Below are positions 47,801-58,790 of a stretch of 64,000 bases of DNA, in pieces. Numbering within the stretch: the stretch's first letter is position 1; each line of letters opens with the position of its first letter. The translations under genes and the position numbers were made by a program. The DNA is taken from positions 23,748,247-23,812,246 of the forward strand of contig NC_079488.1 of assembly GCF_020520425.1 (NCBI RefSeq), read 5' to 3'. A model generated the notes under the pieces. That model was given only the letters and a program-made list of their open reading frames with translations, was not told the origin of the DNA and made no database searches. Source of the DNA: Spinacia oleracea (taxonomy: Eukaryota > Streptophyta > Magnoliopsida > Caryophyllales > Amaranthaceae).

Positions 47801-50623
47801 AGGTGCCATTCTTTTGCCTTTGGGATGCAAGTTGCAACCCTCCTTTTCTTTACCCATTTGGTCATGGGTTTATGAAATCCAGGTTTTAAAGTCATGTAGT
47901 CTTAGTTTAGGGTGTTGGAAGGATCAAGAGCACTCCGTATTAGACTAAAGATTTCAAGCATAATATTTACATACGCATATCGATTTAGAAACAGAAAATT
48001 TTACTCGTACGTTTTGTCAACTTGATCTTGCATATAATCCAACTGGACTCCCCCATGTTCAAAACAGTGTGGTGTGCCGGTGTTAGGGTTCTACTATATT
48101 TTTGATCCTCGACTTGCTTGTCTTCAGCCTCTCAGACCAAATGGGATTTTTCAAGTAAATAATAAACTTTTTTTTCCTTGCTGGATTTGTGTTGATTCTG
48201 CTGGCTTAGCCTAATAGCCTTGTTAGCTATTCTATTTGATAATTAGTGCTACATTGATTATGTGGTTAATAATTATTCCAATTTTTGTAGGTGGTGGTCT
48301 CACCCGAGGCAGATCCTCCTGTTGTCAGAATAATGAACTATGAGTACGTTTTCTTTTCCTTCATGGTTCCGTTGGTTCCTCCTTCTGAATAAGAAATTCC
48401 ATTGCTCCATGTAGATCCACTGGCATTATTCCTTCTAAAATATTTTCACAGAAACAGTTCAAGGGCGAATGGAGACTGGCGTTCTGGTTTGGAAGTTTGC
48501 ATATTAGGCTATTAACAAGAGTTGACATGGAAATGTTTTTTGTTTAATTGTGCTGTACTGCTGTGCATCTTAGCAACCTTGTGTCACCTGTTTATTTTTA
48601 TTTTTATTTTTTCTTATTCTGTGTCATTTCCTTTTGTTTCAGTAAATTTAGATACGAACAGCAGAAGAAGAAAAGGGAACAACAGAAGAAAAGTGCTGGT
48701 GAATGACTTATCTATCTAGCATTTACAGTAGCCTTATTCATATATCTGGTGATCTTAAAGAAACTAACCCAAATTTTCTTTAATTTTTAGCTAGTCGTCA
48801 GGACTTAAAAGAACTCAAGATGGGGTAAGAACAACCTGTCTTTCACATCTGTTTCCTCAGACTTCCTTTTGAAAAGCTGTGAGCTGTGCAAAAGCTACTT
48901 TATTTAATTGTTTTTTTTCTGTATTTCTTTAGGTACAATATTGATGTCCATGATTATTCTGTGCGCCTTAGAGCTGCACAGAAGTTCATAAAAGATGGTG
49001 ACAAGGTTACATCGCTTTCCTCCTATGGACTTACCATGTAGGCTCTTTCATTCAGCTTTGTGTAATTGTCACTCACTATATTGAGCATGTTGATTGGTTC
49101 TTGTTTACAGGTGAAAGTTATGGTAACTATGAAAGGACGTGAAAAAGCCTTTCTAGACAACGCAATTCAGCTCATCAGAAAGTTCCAAACCGAGCTTGGC
49201 GAGGTAATCACTCTAATCCACGCCAACTGGATGATGTGACACTTAGGGGTGTTCATAAATACCCGACCCGCTGACCCGACACAAAAATACCGGGTATTAA
49301 ATTGTTTTTCAAAACATTTAGCGGGCTGGGTACCCGGCCCGACTTAATTACCGATTTGCGGGTCGGGTCATGGGCCGGTGAATGGTGTAACTGGGTACCT
49401 GCAGACCCGTTTGTTAGTTTTTTTCCTTGAAAAAGTTCCGAATTGGTTTGTCATAGATCCGTGTCAAATGAATGAAATAGGGTTTTTACTCCCACTAACC
49501 TGTTTTCCTCCCAACACTCCCAGAGAGCCACTTTCCTCTCTCATTTTTTATTTTCTCAAACTCACTCTCTACATCTGATCTATTTGCACGGGCGTTCAGG
49601 CACAAGGGTGTGATCTGAATCTCCACTTACCCCTATAGTTTATACTTCGTACATATCACATCAATGAGTACAACGCTTGATGATGGTGGAAAGGGCTTGT
49701 TGCATACATCCAAAATATATATTTTTGATCTGTACTTTCTACCTTCCCTCTTATCTTCTCCTTTGCAGAGAATTCTCAAGGATTTTGAGTTGCTGACAAC
49801 TTGTATGATTGAGTTTGTTCTTATTTCAACTTTTTTTTTGTCAAATTAGAAGTTGAATTAGACTATTTGTATTTCCGGTTTGTTATTATTAAAACAAGAT
49901 TACTACTAGCCAGTACTTTGAAATTGCCTTTGATTTTATCAATTCGGATAGAAACATAAAATGCAGTTAAAAAAAATAAAAATTCCAGGTACCTGTGACC
50001 TGACCCGTGTTAATCGGGTACCCGCTAACCAGGTACCCGTTTTTTACGGGTCGGGTTATGGGCCAACTTTTTGACTACGCGGAAAAGTGGGTATCCGCCT
50101 CTTCGGATACCCGATAAGCCGGGTACTCGGTAATGGACACTACACATGAGCTCATAGTTTTAGGCTTCATTCTTTTCACTTCAAAATTTCTTATCTGAAC
50201 TTATTGAAGCTTATCAAGCCTTACTTCAGTTGTGAATTAAGCTTGAGTAAGCCTTGTTGGAATTTATTTGAACTTTTTTTATTTTCTTAAAATTTTCGAT
50301 CCTAATTCTCTTTGTTGTTTTTCATGTGCTTTGAATCCATTGAGCTTCCCTATATTGATTGATATGATTTGCAGGTTGCAACTGAGGAGCACAACAATTT
50401 TTCGCGCAGGAAGAAAGAAGACATCACAGAGAGATTTATATATGTGATTCTCGTACCAAATAAAGTAGTTGTTCAGAAGGCCCAAGAGGCACCAAAGAAG
50501 AAGCGTGATTTAGCTCCTAATGAAGTATCGGCTCCTAATGAAGTCCCGACTCCTAATGAAGTCCCGGCTCCTATTGAAGTCTCAGCTCGGCCAGTGTTTA
50601 ATTCTACAAAATCGGTTTTGTGA
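44890..50623 (+). CDS. translation initiation factor IF-3, probably plastid-targeted, nine exons
   Basis: Exons: 44890-45158, 45258-45297, 45397-45456, 48291-48343, 48643-48698, 48791-48824, 48933-49005, 49111-49203, 50375-50623. All introns are GT..AG and the spliced frame is open (927 nt, 308 residues). The bacterial-type factor keeps the 30S subunit free and proofreads start codons. Seen: the IF-3 N domain (RLIDEKQNMIGIVSRNEAIR, then RAEDLELDLVVVSPEADPPV), the basic linker (FRYEQQKKKREQQKK) and the C domain (DLKELKMGYNIDVHDYSVRL, then VMVTMKGREKAF). Residues 1 to about 85 are Ser/Leu/Pro-rich with few acids, like a chloroplast transit peptide; mitochondrial targeting is not excluded. I chose the ATG at 44890 over the upstream in-frame 44809, because the longer start adds an acidic, Lys-rich head. 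The C-terminus has a fourfold six-residue APNEVP repeat. Confidence 0.92.
45457..48290 (+). other. 2.8-kb third intron of the IF-3 gene
   Basis: It includes a degenerate Stowaway (about 45517-45745) and otherwise unique AT-rich sequence. Minus-strand frames at 46050-46457 and 46599-46865 look random. Donor GTATGG, acceptor TTTTTGTAG. Confidence 0.8.
45517..45745. mobile_element. degenerate Stowaway-like MITE in an intron
   Basis: The left end CTATTTCCGTTCCTGAAAGT and right end ...AGTAAGTGGAGGTAG are diverged versions of the CTACCTCCGTTCC family; the inner CTTTACGCCTTGGCATATGT block matches intact members. Older than the copies at 37250 and 43541. Confidence 0.65.
49244..50142. mobile_element. 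hAT-like non-autonomous element in intron 8 of the IF-3 gene
   Basis: Ends TAGGGGTGTTCATAAATACC and, inverted, TAGTGTCCATTACCGAGTAC. Both arms are rich in CGGGTACCCG / GACCCG words. An 8-bp duplication is not evident, so the boundaries are approximate. No transposase; the frames inside are not genes. Confidence 0.55.
50513..50584 (+). repeat. 18-bp coding repeat in the IF-3 tail
   Basis: Four copies of GCTCCTAATGAAGTCCCG (with variants) encode APNEVS/APNEVP/TPNEVP/APIEVS. The repeat number may vary between alleles. Confidence 0.9.
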
Positions 50624-51195
50624 GTTTTAGGTGAGGGATTTGTGGCTGGTAATCGTCATTATGTCCGAGTTTTATAGCAATTACAGCTTCTGTATAGGAT
50701 TAATGAAAATAGAGTTTGTACGAGTACAACTCACATGCGTTGCTCAAGGTTGTAGAAATAACTTTCGAGTATCCCTAGAATCTGTATAATATTGTCCTTT
50801 GAAGTTACATGTAAAACCATTTTTGGAAGGTGAAAATACAAAGAAAGTCTGTTAATGACATCAATTTCTACTTAGAGCGTGATGAAAACTTTGATGAAAA
50901 ATCTACCTCAACTATACTACTAAACTAAGGTTATGTTTGGCAAAACTAGCGGTAAAAGATAGCTTTTAGCGGTTGAGCAACGAGTAGCGATCCGAATAGC
51001 GGATAGCCTCCAACAAGTAGCGGGTAAAAGTTAGTGATAGAAGTAGCGGTTAACAGTATGAGCATTTGACATGAAAGAAGCGGTTGACGTTGTAATTGAC
51101 CATAAATATCAAAGGTTAAAAAGAAATTTAATTCCAATTTAACTAATTTTCTGTCATATTCAACATTTTCCTTACTATAGTTATCAAAAAAAATA
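50624..51195. other. 3' flank of the IF-3 gene
   Basis: The 3' UTR is expected here. At 50930-51080 a piece with repeated AGTAGCGG / TAGCGGTTGA words follows GGTTATGTTTGGCAAAAC, which looks like one end of a further DNA transposon; its partner end was not found. Confidence 0.45.
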
Positions 51196-51454
51196 CTTTC
51201 TCCGTTTTTTATTAAATGACGCAATTTTTTTTGTCACGTTTGCCAATGCAATATTTCAACCATTAATACCTTTAATTATCAATGATTAAAAATTATAAAA
51301 ATTTGATATTATAAAACTATATGATGAGACGATTATAACAAAACTCCACATGACTATATTTTTTCTTAAGTATAAATCACAAATGATAGTCAAAGTATAT
51401 TATATGAATAGTGCCAAAAGTACAATTGTGTCATTTAAAAAAGAACAGAGGAGG
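51196..51454. mobile_element. Stowaway-like MITE
   Basis: Ends CTTTCTCCGTTTTTTATTAAATGACGC and inverse ...GTCATTTAAAAAAGAACAG; right end GAGG, TA flanks. Both arms carry the TTAAATGAC / GTCATTTAA block. Non-coding. Confidence 0.8.
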
Positions 51455-52480
51455 TATATATACGAATTATATGTTAAGTTGGTTCCCTCAATTAGGGAAA
51501 TAACAATAAGAGGTTTTTCATGAGGATTGTTTCATGTTTTTGAGGTTTGTATACAAATCTTATTATTGCTAGCCTAAATTTTTTCAAGAGTGATTACTTA
51601 AAACAAACCTGTTTGCATCTCATAAAGTAAAAAAACAAAAAATATACTTTATTGTTATTTGAGTTGAATGATATATGTATTGGCCCGTGCATATATCTTT
51701 ATGTAGGTTTGTCTATGGTTAGCACAAAGTTTGTTGAAAATTGGGTTTATAAAATGATGACATGATATAGAAATAAACCTTGATGAGGCACTATTTCTAA
51801 TTTGCTATTACCCTTAGTTTAACACATTTTCCCTCTCTCTTCTCTCTCCCCCAAACCCTAGACTCCATTGAGAATTTTAAGGGGCTTCCATCGTTTTCAC
51901 AGGTATAATGCCCCAATTTCTTTCTTTTCTTATGTTTGTCCTTTAATATATGTTGTTGTAGGTGTAATAATGATTATCTCCTGGAGAGGAATGATTCTCC
52001 CTTGAAAGATGGTTTCGCCCCTTTCTTTCAAAGAGGAATTTTGTTTGGGTGTTGGTGTCGAGTCTAGGGGTATGGTACTATGGTTAGTGTATTTTATGGT
52101 GGAAATTGTGTTGTTTCTATGAAAAATGCACTTTAATGATCAAGATCAATATGGGTTATGGATCAGATTCAGTTTTCAAGATTACTACAATGTTTATAAT
52201 GAGTTCCTCCACATGAACAACGAAAATATGTAAATGTGAAGAGCTCATGAAGATTGAAGAGTAGCAAAAGTGAAGGGTTGATCAAGTTTAATTTTCATAT
52301 GTATGTTGAAGTACACGGTCTGCCTAGGACTAGGTCAAAATAAAACTTGTTACGGTATAAGGAAGACACCTCTTTCGTCCCAAATTAGTTTTAAGCTTAT
52401 CAGTAAACAAAGTTTTAGAAAATAAGTTTTATTAGTATTATTTTATTGAAAAAGTAGATGTGAAATGATATAGTGTGATA
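51455..52480. other. gene-free stretch
   Basis: A CT-rich block with CCCCCAAACCCTAGACTCC (51815-51870) followed by a possible splice donor (CACAGGTATAATG) resembles a plant leader, but no coding exon follows in 500 bp. Confidence 0.4.
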
Positions 52481-52970
52481 TCTATACTAATATATTAAAA
52501 GACGTTTTGAAGAACGTATATGTGTCACATATACCTCTCCTTATTACCCCACGTCACCACTAATTAGCATCATAACATGTCATTACAACCAAAAAATATC
52601 TAACAAGGATCGAACACCAAACCTCTTTGTTAAAAGTAACACTTCTTACCATCTTAACCAACTACAACTTATGTAGTATCTTTCCATATAAGCCTATATA
52701 TTTTTTTTACAATAAACAATACATTGAATAAAAGTGAATGCAAAAAAAGGAATGATTACTTAAATCATAAATGTACAATTATTATTTTGAATAAAATGAT
52801 CCGACTTTATTTAGATTTTTGGATGTGGGGTTTAATCGGAGAGGTTGTTGATCGGCCACTAATCTTATGTCACCAACGTAATTTGATGATGACGCCATCT
52901 CTACGTGCATATATTAAAAAAAACCCGAATGAAAGTCAAAACTCGGGGCAACGCCCGGGTTACATACTAG
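52481..52970 (+). mobile_element. small non-autonomous Helitron
   Basis: It begins TCTATACTAATATATTAAAA preceded by A, and ends with the GC hairpin GGGCAACGCCC, then GGGTTACATACTAG followed by T. All Helitron end rules are met. 490 bp, non-coding; the 93-codon frame at 52724 runs out of the element and is not a gene. Confidence 0.85.
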
Positions 52971-53387
52971 TTATTTTATTGAAAATAGATTGTGATAGAA
53001 GATAGTAGAGTATTTTTTAATTGAATGTGAGAGGAATGTGGGACCCTAACTTTTTTTTTTTTTTTTTTTTTGCAGTGTGTAGAGAGATTTATTAAAATAA
53101 TTGTTGGGGCCTTTTCTAAAACAAAATTGTAAAAAGTAATCTTGGACGGAATCTATGTTAGATACTGAGATGTAAATAGAAAGTGTAAAAAATGATATGG
53201 GAAGGAGGCAATATGTTCTTTCGAACTTAATTTTCAGTTTATTTTTCATAGCAGTTTTAATACACTAAAACTATTTCGAAAACATTGGAGAAAACCAATT
53301 TTGTTAATCTTTTTATATCAAAATTCAAAAAACCTTAACAAGAGTAGAGTATTCATTATAATGAAAAGTCAACGAATATACTTCGTA
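52971..53387. other. gene-free stretch
   Basis: Contains a T-run (53050-53071) and AT-rich sequence. Nothing else seen. Confidence 0.5.
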
Positions 53388-53645
53388 CTCCCTCCGTTTC
53401 GAAATAATGAGGACAATTAACATTTTCACGTTTGACAATGTAATTTTTCGGACATTAATATCTCTAATTATGTATTCATAAAAATTGTAAAAAATTGATA
53501 TTCCGAAAGTACATATCGAGACAAATCAAACAAAACCTCACACGACTTTATTTTTTCTTATCCATAACTCACAAATGATGGTCAAATTGAAATTTGTGAA
53601 TAGTGTCAAAAGTCAAAGTGTCCTATTATTTCAACACGGAGGAAG
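53388..53645. mobile_element. Stowaway-like MITE
   Basis: Ends CTCCCTCCGTTTCGAAATAATGAGGAC and inverse ...GTCCTATTATTTCAACACGG; right end AGGAAG, TA on both sides. 258 bp, non-coding. Confidence 0.9.
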
Positions 53646-53751
53646 TATTAAACAATGCAAATATAGATTGGGATCGATAATTTCTAACATATCATCTGCC
53701 TCTGCGAGGACAAAGAAAGAGAAAGAAAATGAGGGATTATTCTTGGGTGGA

Positions 53752-54067
53752 CCTGGTCCACGATAATATTAGTGTGGATCCAAGACTAATAATTTTCTCT
53801 AGCACCCTTTATACATACATAGAGACTATAATAAATTAAACACCAGAATTATTAGATATAGTAACAATTTTTCAATCATAGTAATCCTATGTTTTTAAAA
53901 GCGAATCGTGAGTTAAAATCTCATTATTCAAACATAACAGGTAGCAACTACTACAATTTGATTTTTTTTTTTCCATAATAATCTTAATAAACATTCCAAA
54001 TAAAATTATACACAGATTTTTGACATATTTTTAGACAAGGTCCATAATAAATTTAGTGTGAACCGGA
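53752..54067. mobile_element. 316-bp relative of the palindrome-ended element
   Basis: The left end CCTGGTCCA-(14)-TGGATCCA and the right end AAGGTCCA-(16)-GAACCGG are the same type of self-complementary ends as at 36835 and 44627. The interior has TATAGTAACAATTT and CATAGTAATCC words like the large element's field. Probably a deletion derivative. Confidence 0.5.
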
Positions 54068-54127
54068 TCTATTTAAAAATGGGTGGAAGAGAAGTGGTAG
54101 GGTCGGAATCTCACCAACGGTCTTACC

Positions 54128-54577
54128 TAGGGGTGAAAGTTTGGTAGCAAAAAACCGAAAACCGAATTGATCGAACCAAACCGAATAAGAAATTCGGTTC
54201 GTTTTTTTTTTTATCTATTCGGTTCGATTTGGATTGAGATTTTTTTAAAAAATTGGTTTTATGGTTTGGATTGGATTGAAAAGTCTGAAACCGAATAAAC
54301 CAAACTAAAAACGAATAAGCAGAACTTGGATAAAAAGTATAATAAGGGCCCGAAAATTGGCTAAAAACAGGTATAATATAGGCCCAAAAAAAGGCCAAAG
54401 TGAAAGGCCCATGAAAATTCGATTTTATGGTTTGGATTGGAATGAAAAATAAAAATCCGATTTAGTTTGGTTTGGATTAAAAGGTTATTTGGTTTGAATT
54501 CGGTTTCAAAAAATGAAAACCGAATTATTTCGATTTGGGCCTTAATCCAAACCGAAAACCGAACTTTCACTTCCCTA
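54128..54577. mobile_element. hAT-type MITE
   Basis: Ends TAGGGGTGAAAGTTTGGT and, inverted, TAGGGAAGTGAAAGTTCGGT. Flanks GTCTTACC and ATCCTACC agree in 6 of 8 bases. The interior is rich in AACCGAA / TTCGGTTT words. The frames at 54123-54570 are translated repeat. Confidence 0.75.
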
Positions 54578-54585
54578 ATCCTACC

Positions 54586-55062
54586 CGTAGTCCTGAAGTC
54601 ACGGGTATGCCTGTAGTAGTGTTGTAAAAAAAAGTGTTGATTTTTTTAAAATTTTCAGTACACTTTGACCGATTGAGTGCCGCTACGAGGCCAGGACTGC
54701 AATTGTTTAATACTTCCTCCGTGTTGAATTCAGAAAATTCCGGTCCACCGGTTCAAGCGGTTCCGGTCCGATCCGGTTTTGGACCTGTGCACACCCTTAC
54801 CCGGTCCTACTCCTCACCAATCCCCATTTTATATTTTCAGCGCTCTTAAATTAGGCTATGTTCTGTTCGACTTATTTTGACTTATTTCAAATAAAATAAG
54901 TTCAGATAAGTTCAGATAATATAAGTTCAGCAAACATAAGTTTTTTAAGACATTTTCACACACAAATAAGTTTATTTCAGACAAAATAAGTTTTTTTCAG
55001 ATAAAATAAATTCAGATAAGTTCAGATAATATAAGTTCAATCAAAATAAGTCTAATAGAAGC
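54586..55062. other. fragments of further MITEs
   Basis: 54730-54805 (CCGGTCCACCGGTTCAAGCG...GTGCACACCCTTA) resembles one arm of a hAT MITE. 54850-55060 is built of TTCAGATAAGTTCAGATAAT repeats with loosely inverted ends (GACTTATTTTGA / TCAAAATAAGTC), a MITE of unknown type. Confidence 0.5.
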
Positions 55063-55236
55063 CACACTTGCTGCTCACGTGTAAGTCAATGGCCGGAAAA
55101 TCTTAGTCGATGTTAGAAACTTTCATTTGGTTTGTCTTTCCCAAAAACATTAAGGTGTGATTTTACAAAAAAATTATATAAAGTCCTTTCTCGCAAAATT
55201 TGGACTATAAAAAGTCCTTTTTGACAAATTTGCCTA
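55063..55236. mobile_element. right arm of the Mutator MITE family seen at 32844
   Basis: From GCTCACGTGTAAGTCAATGG to GACAAATTTGCC it runs parallel to 33159-33401 with shared AAGTCCTTTCTCGCAAAATT words (one base changed). The left arm is missing. Confidence 0.8.
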
Positions 55237-55662
55237 AAGATTGTCATTGTTTTATAAATAATGTAATTGTTGCCGATACTTTGGTTTTTTTGACTTTTCA
55301 ACATTATTACGCAAATTACAATTTTAGCCCTAGGTATGAGCATTTTGCATTTTTTCCCCACTGTCTAACAGCAGTGTATCACTATTCCTCAAATTATACT
55401 CTTAACTTGTTAATCAAGTAATACGAGTAGGTTGTAGGAAACGAGAAACGAGAAACGAGAAACGAAAATGGATACATGAAAAACGGAGAAACGATAATTT
55501 TCAAAATGGTAAGATACGGTGACACGGAATTTAAAATATTTAACATGATTTTTTAAAATTTAAAAGTATTAAAAATACAAACATTTTAAAAGAGTTATTA
55601 CGAAGTAGATCAAGGAGAAAGAGATTTAAAAAAAATTATCACATCCATATTTTGCTGAGTAA
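55237..55662. other. gene-free stretch
   Basis: AT-rich with a short GAGAAACGAGAAACGA tandem repeat at 55440-55470. No gene. Confidence 0.5.
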
Positions 55663-56010
55663 TAAAGATGGTCGTGGGCCGGACCGATGCTAGACACACA
55701 TTGTATCGTGCCGGGACGAAAATTTCAAAACATGACCCAGGCTCGGCCCAAGCCCACGAGATTTTGTGCCGGGCCGTCGTGTCTAAGACTAATTTTATCA
55801 AATTTAGCGTGCTTTGTCGTGCCGGGTCGAGTCATGCCTTTAAAAAAAAAAATTATGGCTCAGGCCCGATCCACGATTTCGTGCTCGCGCCGAGCTGGGC
55901 TTTTTTTGTGCTCGTGCCGGGCTGGGATTTTTTCGTGTTTGGGCCTGGCTGGGCATTTTTCGTGCTTGGTCGGGTCGGGCTTCCGGCTGCCCATCCCACA
56001 GCCATCTTTA
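55663..56010. mobile_element. hAT-like MITE, CGTGCCGGG-rich
   Basis: Ends TAAAGATGGTCGTGGGCCGG and, inverted, TAAAGATGGCTGTGGGATGG. Interior words: GTGCCGGGC, GCCGGGTCG. Flanks CTGAGTAA and TTGACTAG match in 5 of 8 bases. A truncated copy of the same family lies at 57366-57560, so the ankyrin pseudogene is bracketed by two relatives. Confidence 0.65.
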
Positions 56011-56200
56011 TTGACTAGTCAACTAGTGATTTAATTGGCATTTGTCTACTTGGGCCAGACCCAAATTTGTAGTTTTGTAGCACAGTCTCGTATAGGATAT
56101 GCAACTGTGAAATACAGAGCAACTACTATCTTCTTCTTCTCCGTGAATGCTTCCTACTTCCCGCTGCCAACCCAAATTATAGTGAATAGGCAAATAGAAA

Positions 56201-57227
56201 ATGACATCGTGGGAAAGGGAAGAAGAGCTGAAGAAAGCAGCAGTGAGAGGAGATGTGGAGTTCCTTAAAAAATGTGTTGCTACCAATAAACCCATCAAAT
56301 ACTACTTGACTTTATTCCGAAGGAGTCAAACCGGTGAACGTCTTAACGGAAACATCTTCCACTTGGCGGCGCGTGAAAACAGAGAAGAGTTCATTAGAGA
56401 AGCCATCTCGATCTTACCTCTCGACGCAACAAAACAACTCCTCTTACAAACACGCGACGGAGATTTGTTCACCCCTCTTCACATGGCAGCCGGCATCGGC
56501 AATCTCGAGATCGTAAAATTGTTCCTTAGTGTCTACAACACGAACACTAGTTCACCGTCGCAGCAAAAGCCGTGGTTGGTGAGGAATGAAAGCGGACGAA
56601 CTCCCTGCCACTAGACCTGGTTATTGGACAGGGTAGTCCAATGGATATAGGGTTAGGGTCAAGTTAATAGGGCTTTTATTGGACAGAGCCTTTATTGGAT
56701 ATGGTCATTATAGGGTCAAACTTATACTACAATTATTTTGAAAATTAAAATAGTAATGATACAAAAAATTACGTGTATAGCTTCGTATTTATTTGTACTT
56801 GCACATGGCTCTTTTGTTTTTCATTTTTCATTGCTCGTTTATTGACCCGCCCACTAATGACCCGCTAATGACCCGCGATCCGCTTTTGACCCGCCCATTA
56901 TCGACCCGCTAAAAATGACCCTTTCAATACCCGACCCTCTTTTGACCCGCACCGACCCTGACCCGCCCCGCCCGATAACCAGATTTACCTGCCACGTAGC
57001 TATTAATTATGGTAACGAGGAATGTGCGCTGGAGATATTTAAAATGGATATGGACTCGCTTTGCAACATGCCGGATAATAACGGGTTCAGCTTGCTTTAT
57101 GATGCGATAGCGAGAGGGCTTAACAGATTCGCGTTGGAGATCTTGATCGACAACTTCGACGGAAGTTCGATTTCTTGTACTGGTTCCGATGGATTTACTG
57201 CCTTGCACTGCCTCACAAGTTGCTCTG
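56201..57227 (+). pseudogene. ankyrin-repeat gene broken by a hAT MITE
   Basis: Translation from the ATG at 56201 gives MTSWEREEELKKAAVRGDVE and ankyrin repeats (GNIFHLAARENREEF; FTPLHMAAGIGNLEIVKLFL; GRTPCH). After a 376-bp insertion the frame resumes exactly at 56996 with HVAINYGNEECALEIF and two more repeats (NGFSLLYDAIARGLNRFALE; GFTALHCL), up to a splice donor GTGATTT at 57228. Without the insert and one copy of the duplication the exon would be continuous. The layout (N-terminal ankyrin repeats, first exon of this size) suggests an ACD6/PGG-type membrane ankyrin protein, but the membrane part and later exons are not in the window: the next 5.9 kb are transposons. Function is unknown. 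Confidence 0.75.
56612..56987. mobile_element. hAT MITE in the ankyrin exon
   Basis: Ends TAGACCTGGTTATTGG and, inverted, TAAATCTGGTTATCGGGCGG. The 8-bp target duplication CCTGCCAC is perfect (56604-56611 and 56988-56995). The right half is rich in TTGACCCGC / GACCCGCC words. The insertion brings a stop codon after two bases. Confidence 0.9.
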
Positions 57228-57365
57228 GTGATTTTCGATCATTTACCTTACATTCATCTTTCTATTTTTAGATTTGGTTTTTTTAGTTTTTGTTATTCAA
57301 CGACCAAACACAATTGGCTAATTCACTAATTGCAAATTTGCAATCATCAAAACTCTAACAACTCT

Positions 57366-57560
57366 TTTAGAGATGGCCGTGGCCCGGGCCGGGCACACGT
57401 CAGGCCCCATGTTGTTTTGTGCCGGGCCGGACCGAAACTTTAAAAAACAGGGCCCAGGCCTGGACCAAGCCCACAAACTTTCGGGTCGGCCCGCACCGTC
57501 GAACCTAAACCTAATTTTACTAAATTTAGCGTGCTTTGTCGTGTCGGGTCGAGTTCTAAA
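57366..57560. mobile_element. truncated hAT-like MITE, same family as 55663
   Basis: TAGAGATGGCCGTGGCCCGG start and GTGCCGGGCCGGACCG, GCGTGCTTTGTCGTG words agree with the first half of the element at 55663. The right half is missing. It lies in what would be the first intron of the ankyrin gene. Confidence 0.7.
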
Positions 57561-57694
57561 ATAATTATGTCAAACATATCTTTTTACAATAAAGGCACAA
57601 TTATTTACTGCCATATAAGCTTAGAGTAATTACAGTTAGAGAAGATTTGAACGGTGGCAGTGTCCGCACATGGGATTCAGCATGATATTATTTA

Positions 57695-57976
57695 CTTCCT
57701 CGTCTTTTAATACTCGCAACGTTTGGATTTTTGCCACTATTTATATAATCTACTTTGACTATTCGTAGTGTTTTTTTATATAAGATAAAACATAGTCATG
57801 TGGGATTTTGTTAGATTCGTCTCAATGTGTATTTTCAAAATATCAACTTTTTATAATTTTTGCATAAAGAGAATTAAACATTCGTCCGCTTAAGTACAAA
57901 CATCGACCATAATCAAAGTTGTGCATCGGCATGCGTGAAACTAACAAACGTTGCGAGTATTAAAAGACGGAGGAAG
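57695..57976. mobile_element. Stowaway-like MITE
   Basis: Ends CTTCCTCGTCTTTTAATACTCGCAACGTTTG and inverse ...GTATTAAAAGACGGAGGAAG; TA flanks both sides. Non-coding. Confidence 0.9.
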
Positions 57977-58016
57977 TATTTTTTTGACAGATGAGCTGTA
58001 AGTATATATATTTTTT

Positions 58017-58145
58017 GGGAAATTCTACATGGTGACCTTATAGTATAGTCTTTTCTACTTGGCGGAAATAAATTAATTTGACTTTCTGTAGTGACCTTGT
58101 AGTTTTATAAATATCATTAGAGTGCACTAATTACGTATTTAAAAG
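58017..58145 (+). repeat. left terminal inverted repeat of the MULE
   Basis: 129 bp, with TAGTCTTTTCTACTTGGCGG and GAGTGCACTAATTAC shared with the inverted right end. Mutator transposase binds such ends. Confidence 0.92.
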
Positions 58146-58790
58146 ATGACACATGCTTAAATAAGTGATTTGACTAACCTACCCCTTAATTTAATCTTGA
58201 ATAACTCCCTCACTATTTTATTAACCCCCTCTAAATTAACTCCTAAACGGCTAAACCCCATAAAACAACTCCTAAACTAATTAACCCTAACCCCGTATTC
58301 GTCCTCCATTCGCCCTTTCCAAATTCATCTTTGTGCATCCCTTATTCTCTTTCAAATTCAAACTCAATATTCTCTGGTTTAATTCTCTTTGATATTTCGT
58401 TGTTCTAGTATGATTTTTGCAAATTGTCGCAAATACAAACAAAATAAGCGAAGTACAATATGATTGAAATTTAGGATTTTTATTGCGGGTACGTAGTTTC
58501 GGTCGAAGATTTTGGGTTTTGAAGGAAATTGGAAAGCAATTACTGTAACTTTAAACAGAAAATCAAGGTTAGTTATACATATTTCTTAATAATCCCTCAA
58601 ATTCTAAGCACAAATTTAAGTAGGTTAAATTATACTCTGTTTTGTTATACTTGATGAATTAATATAATTGTTAAATTGTTGGTTGAAATTGATGATTCAT
58701 CCGATGAAATTGATCGTGATAAGTATATATTTTAGTCTCTTTTTTAATTGTGGATTTGTTTGTGGTCGATGTTTGTTGTGTTATTGCAGA

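Noticed and set aside
54123..54570. Minus-strand frames rich in Asn/Phe/Lys
   Set aside because: They are translated AACCGAA repeats of a hAT MITE.
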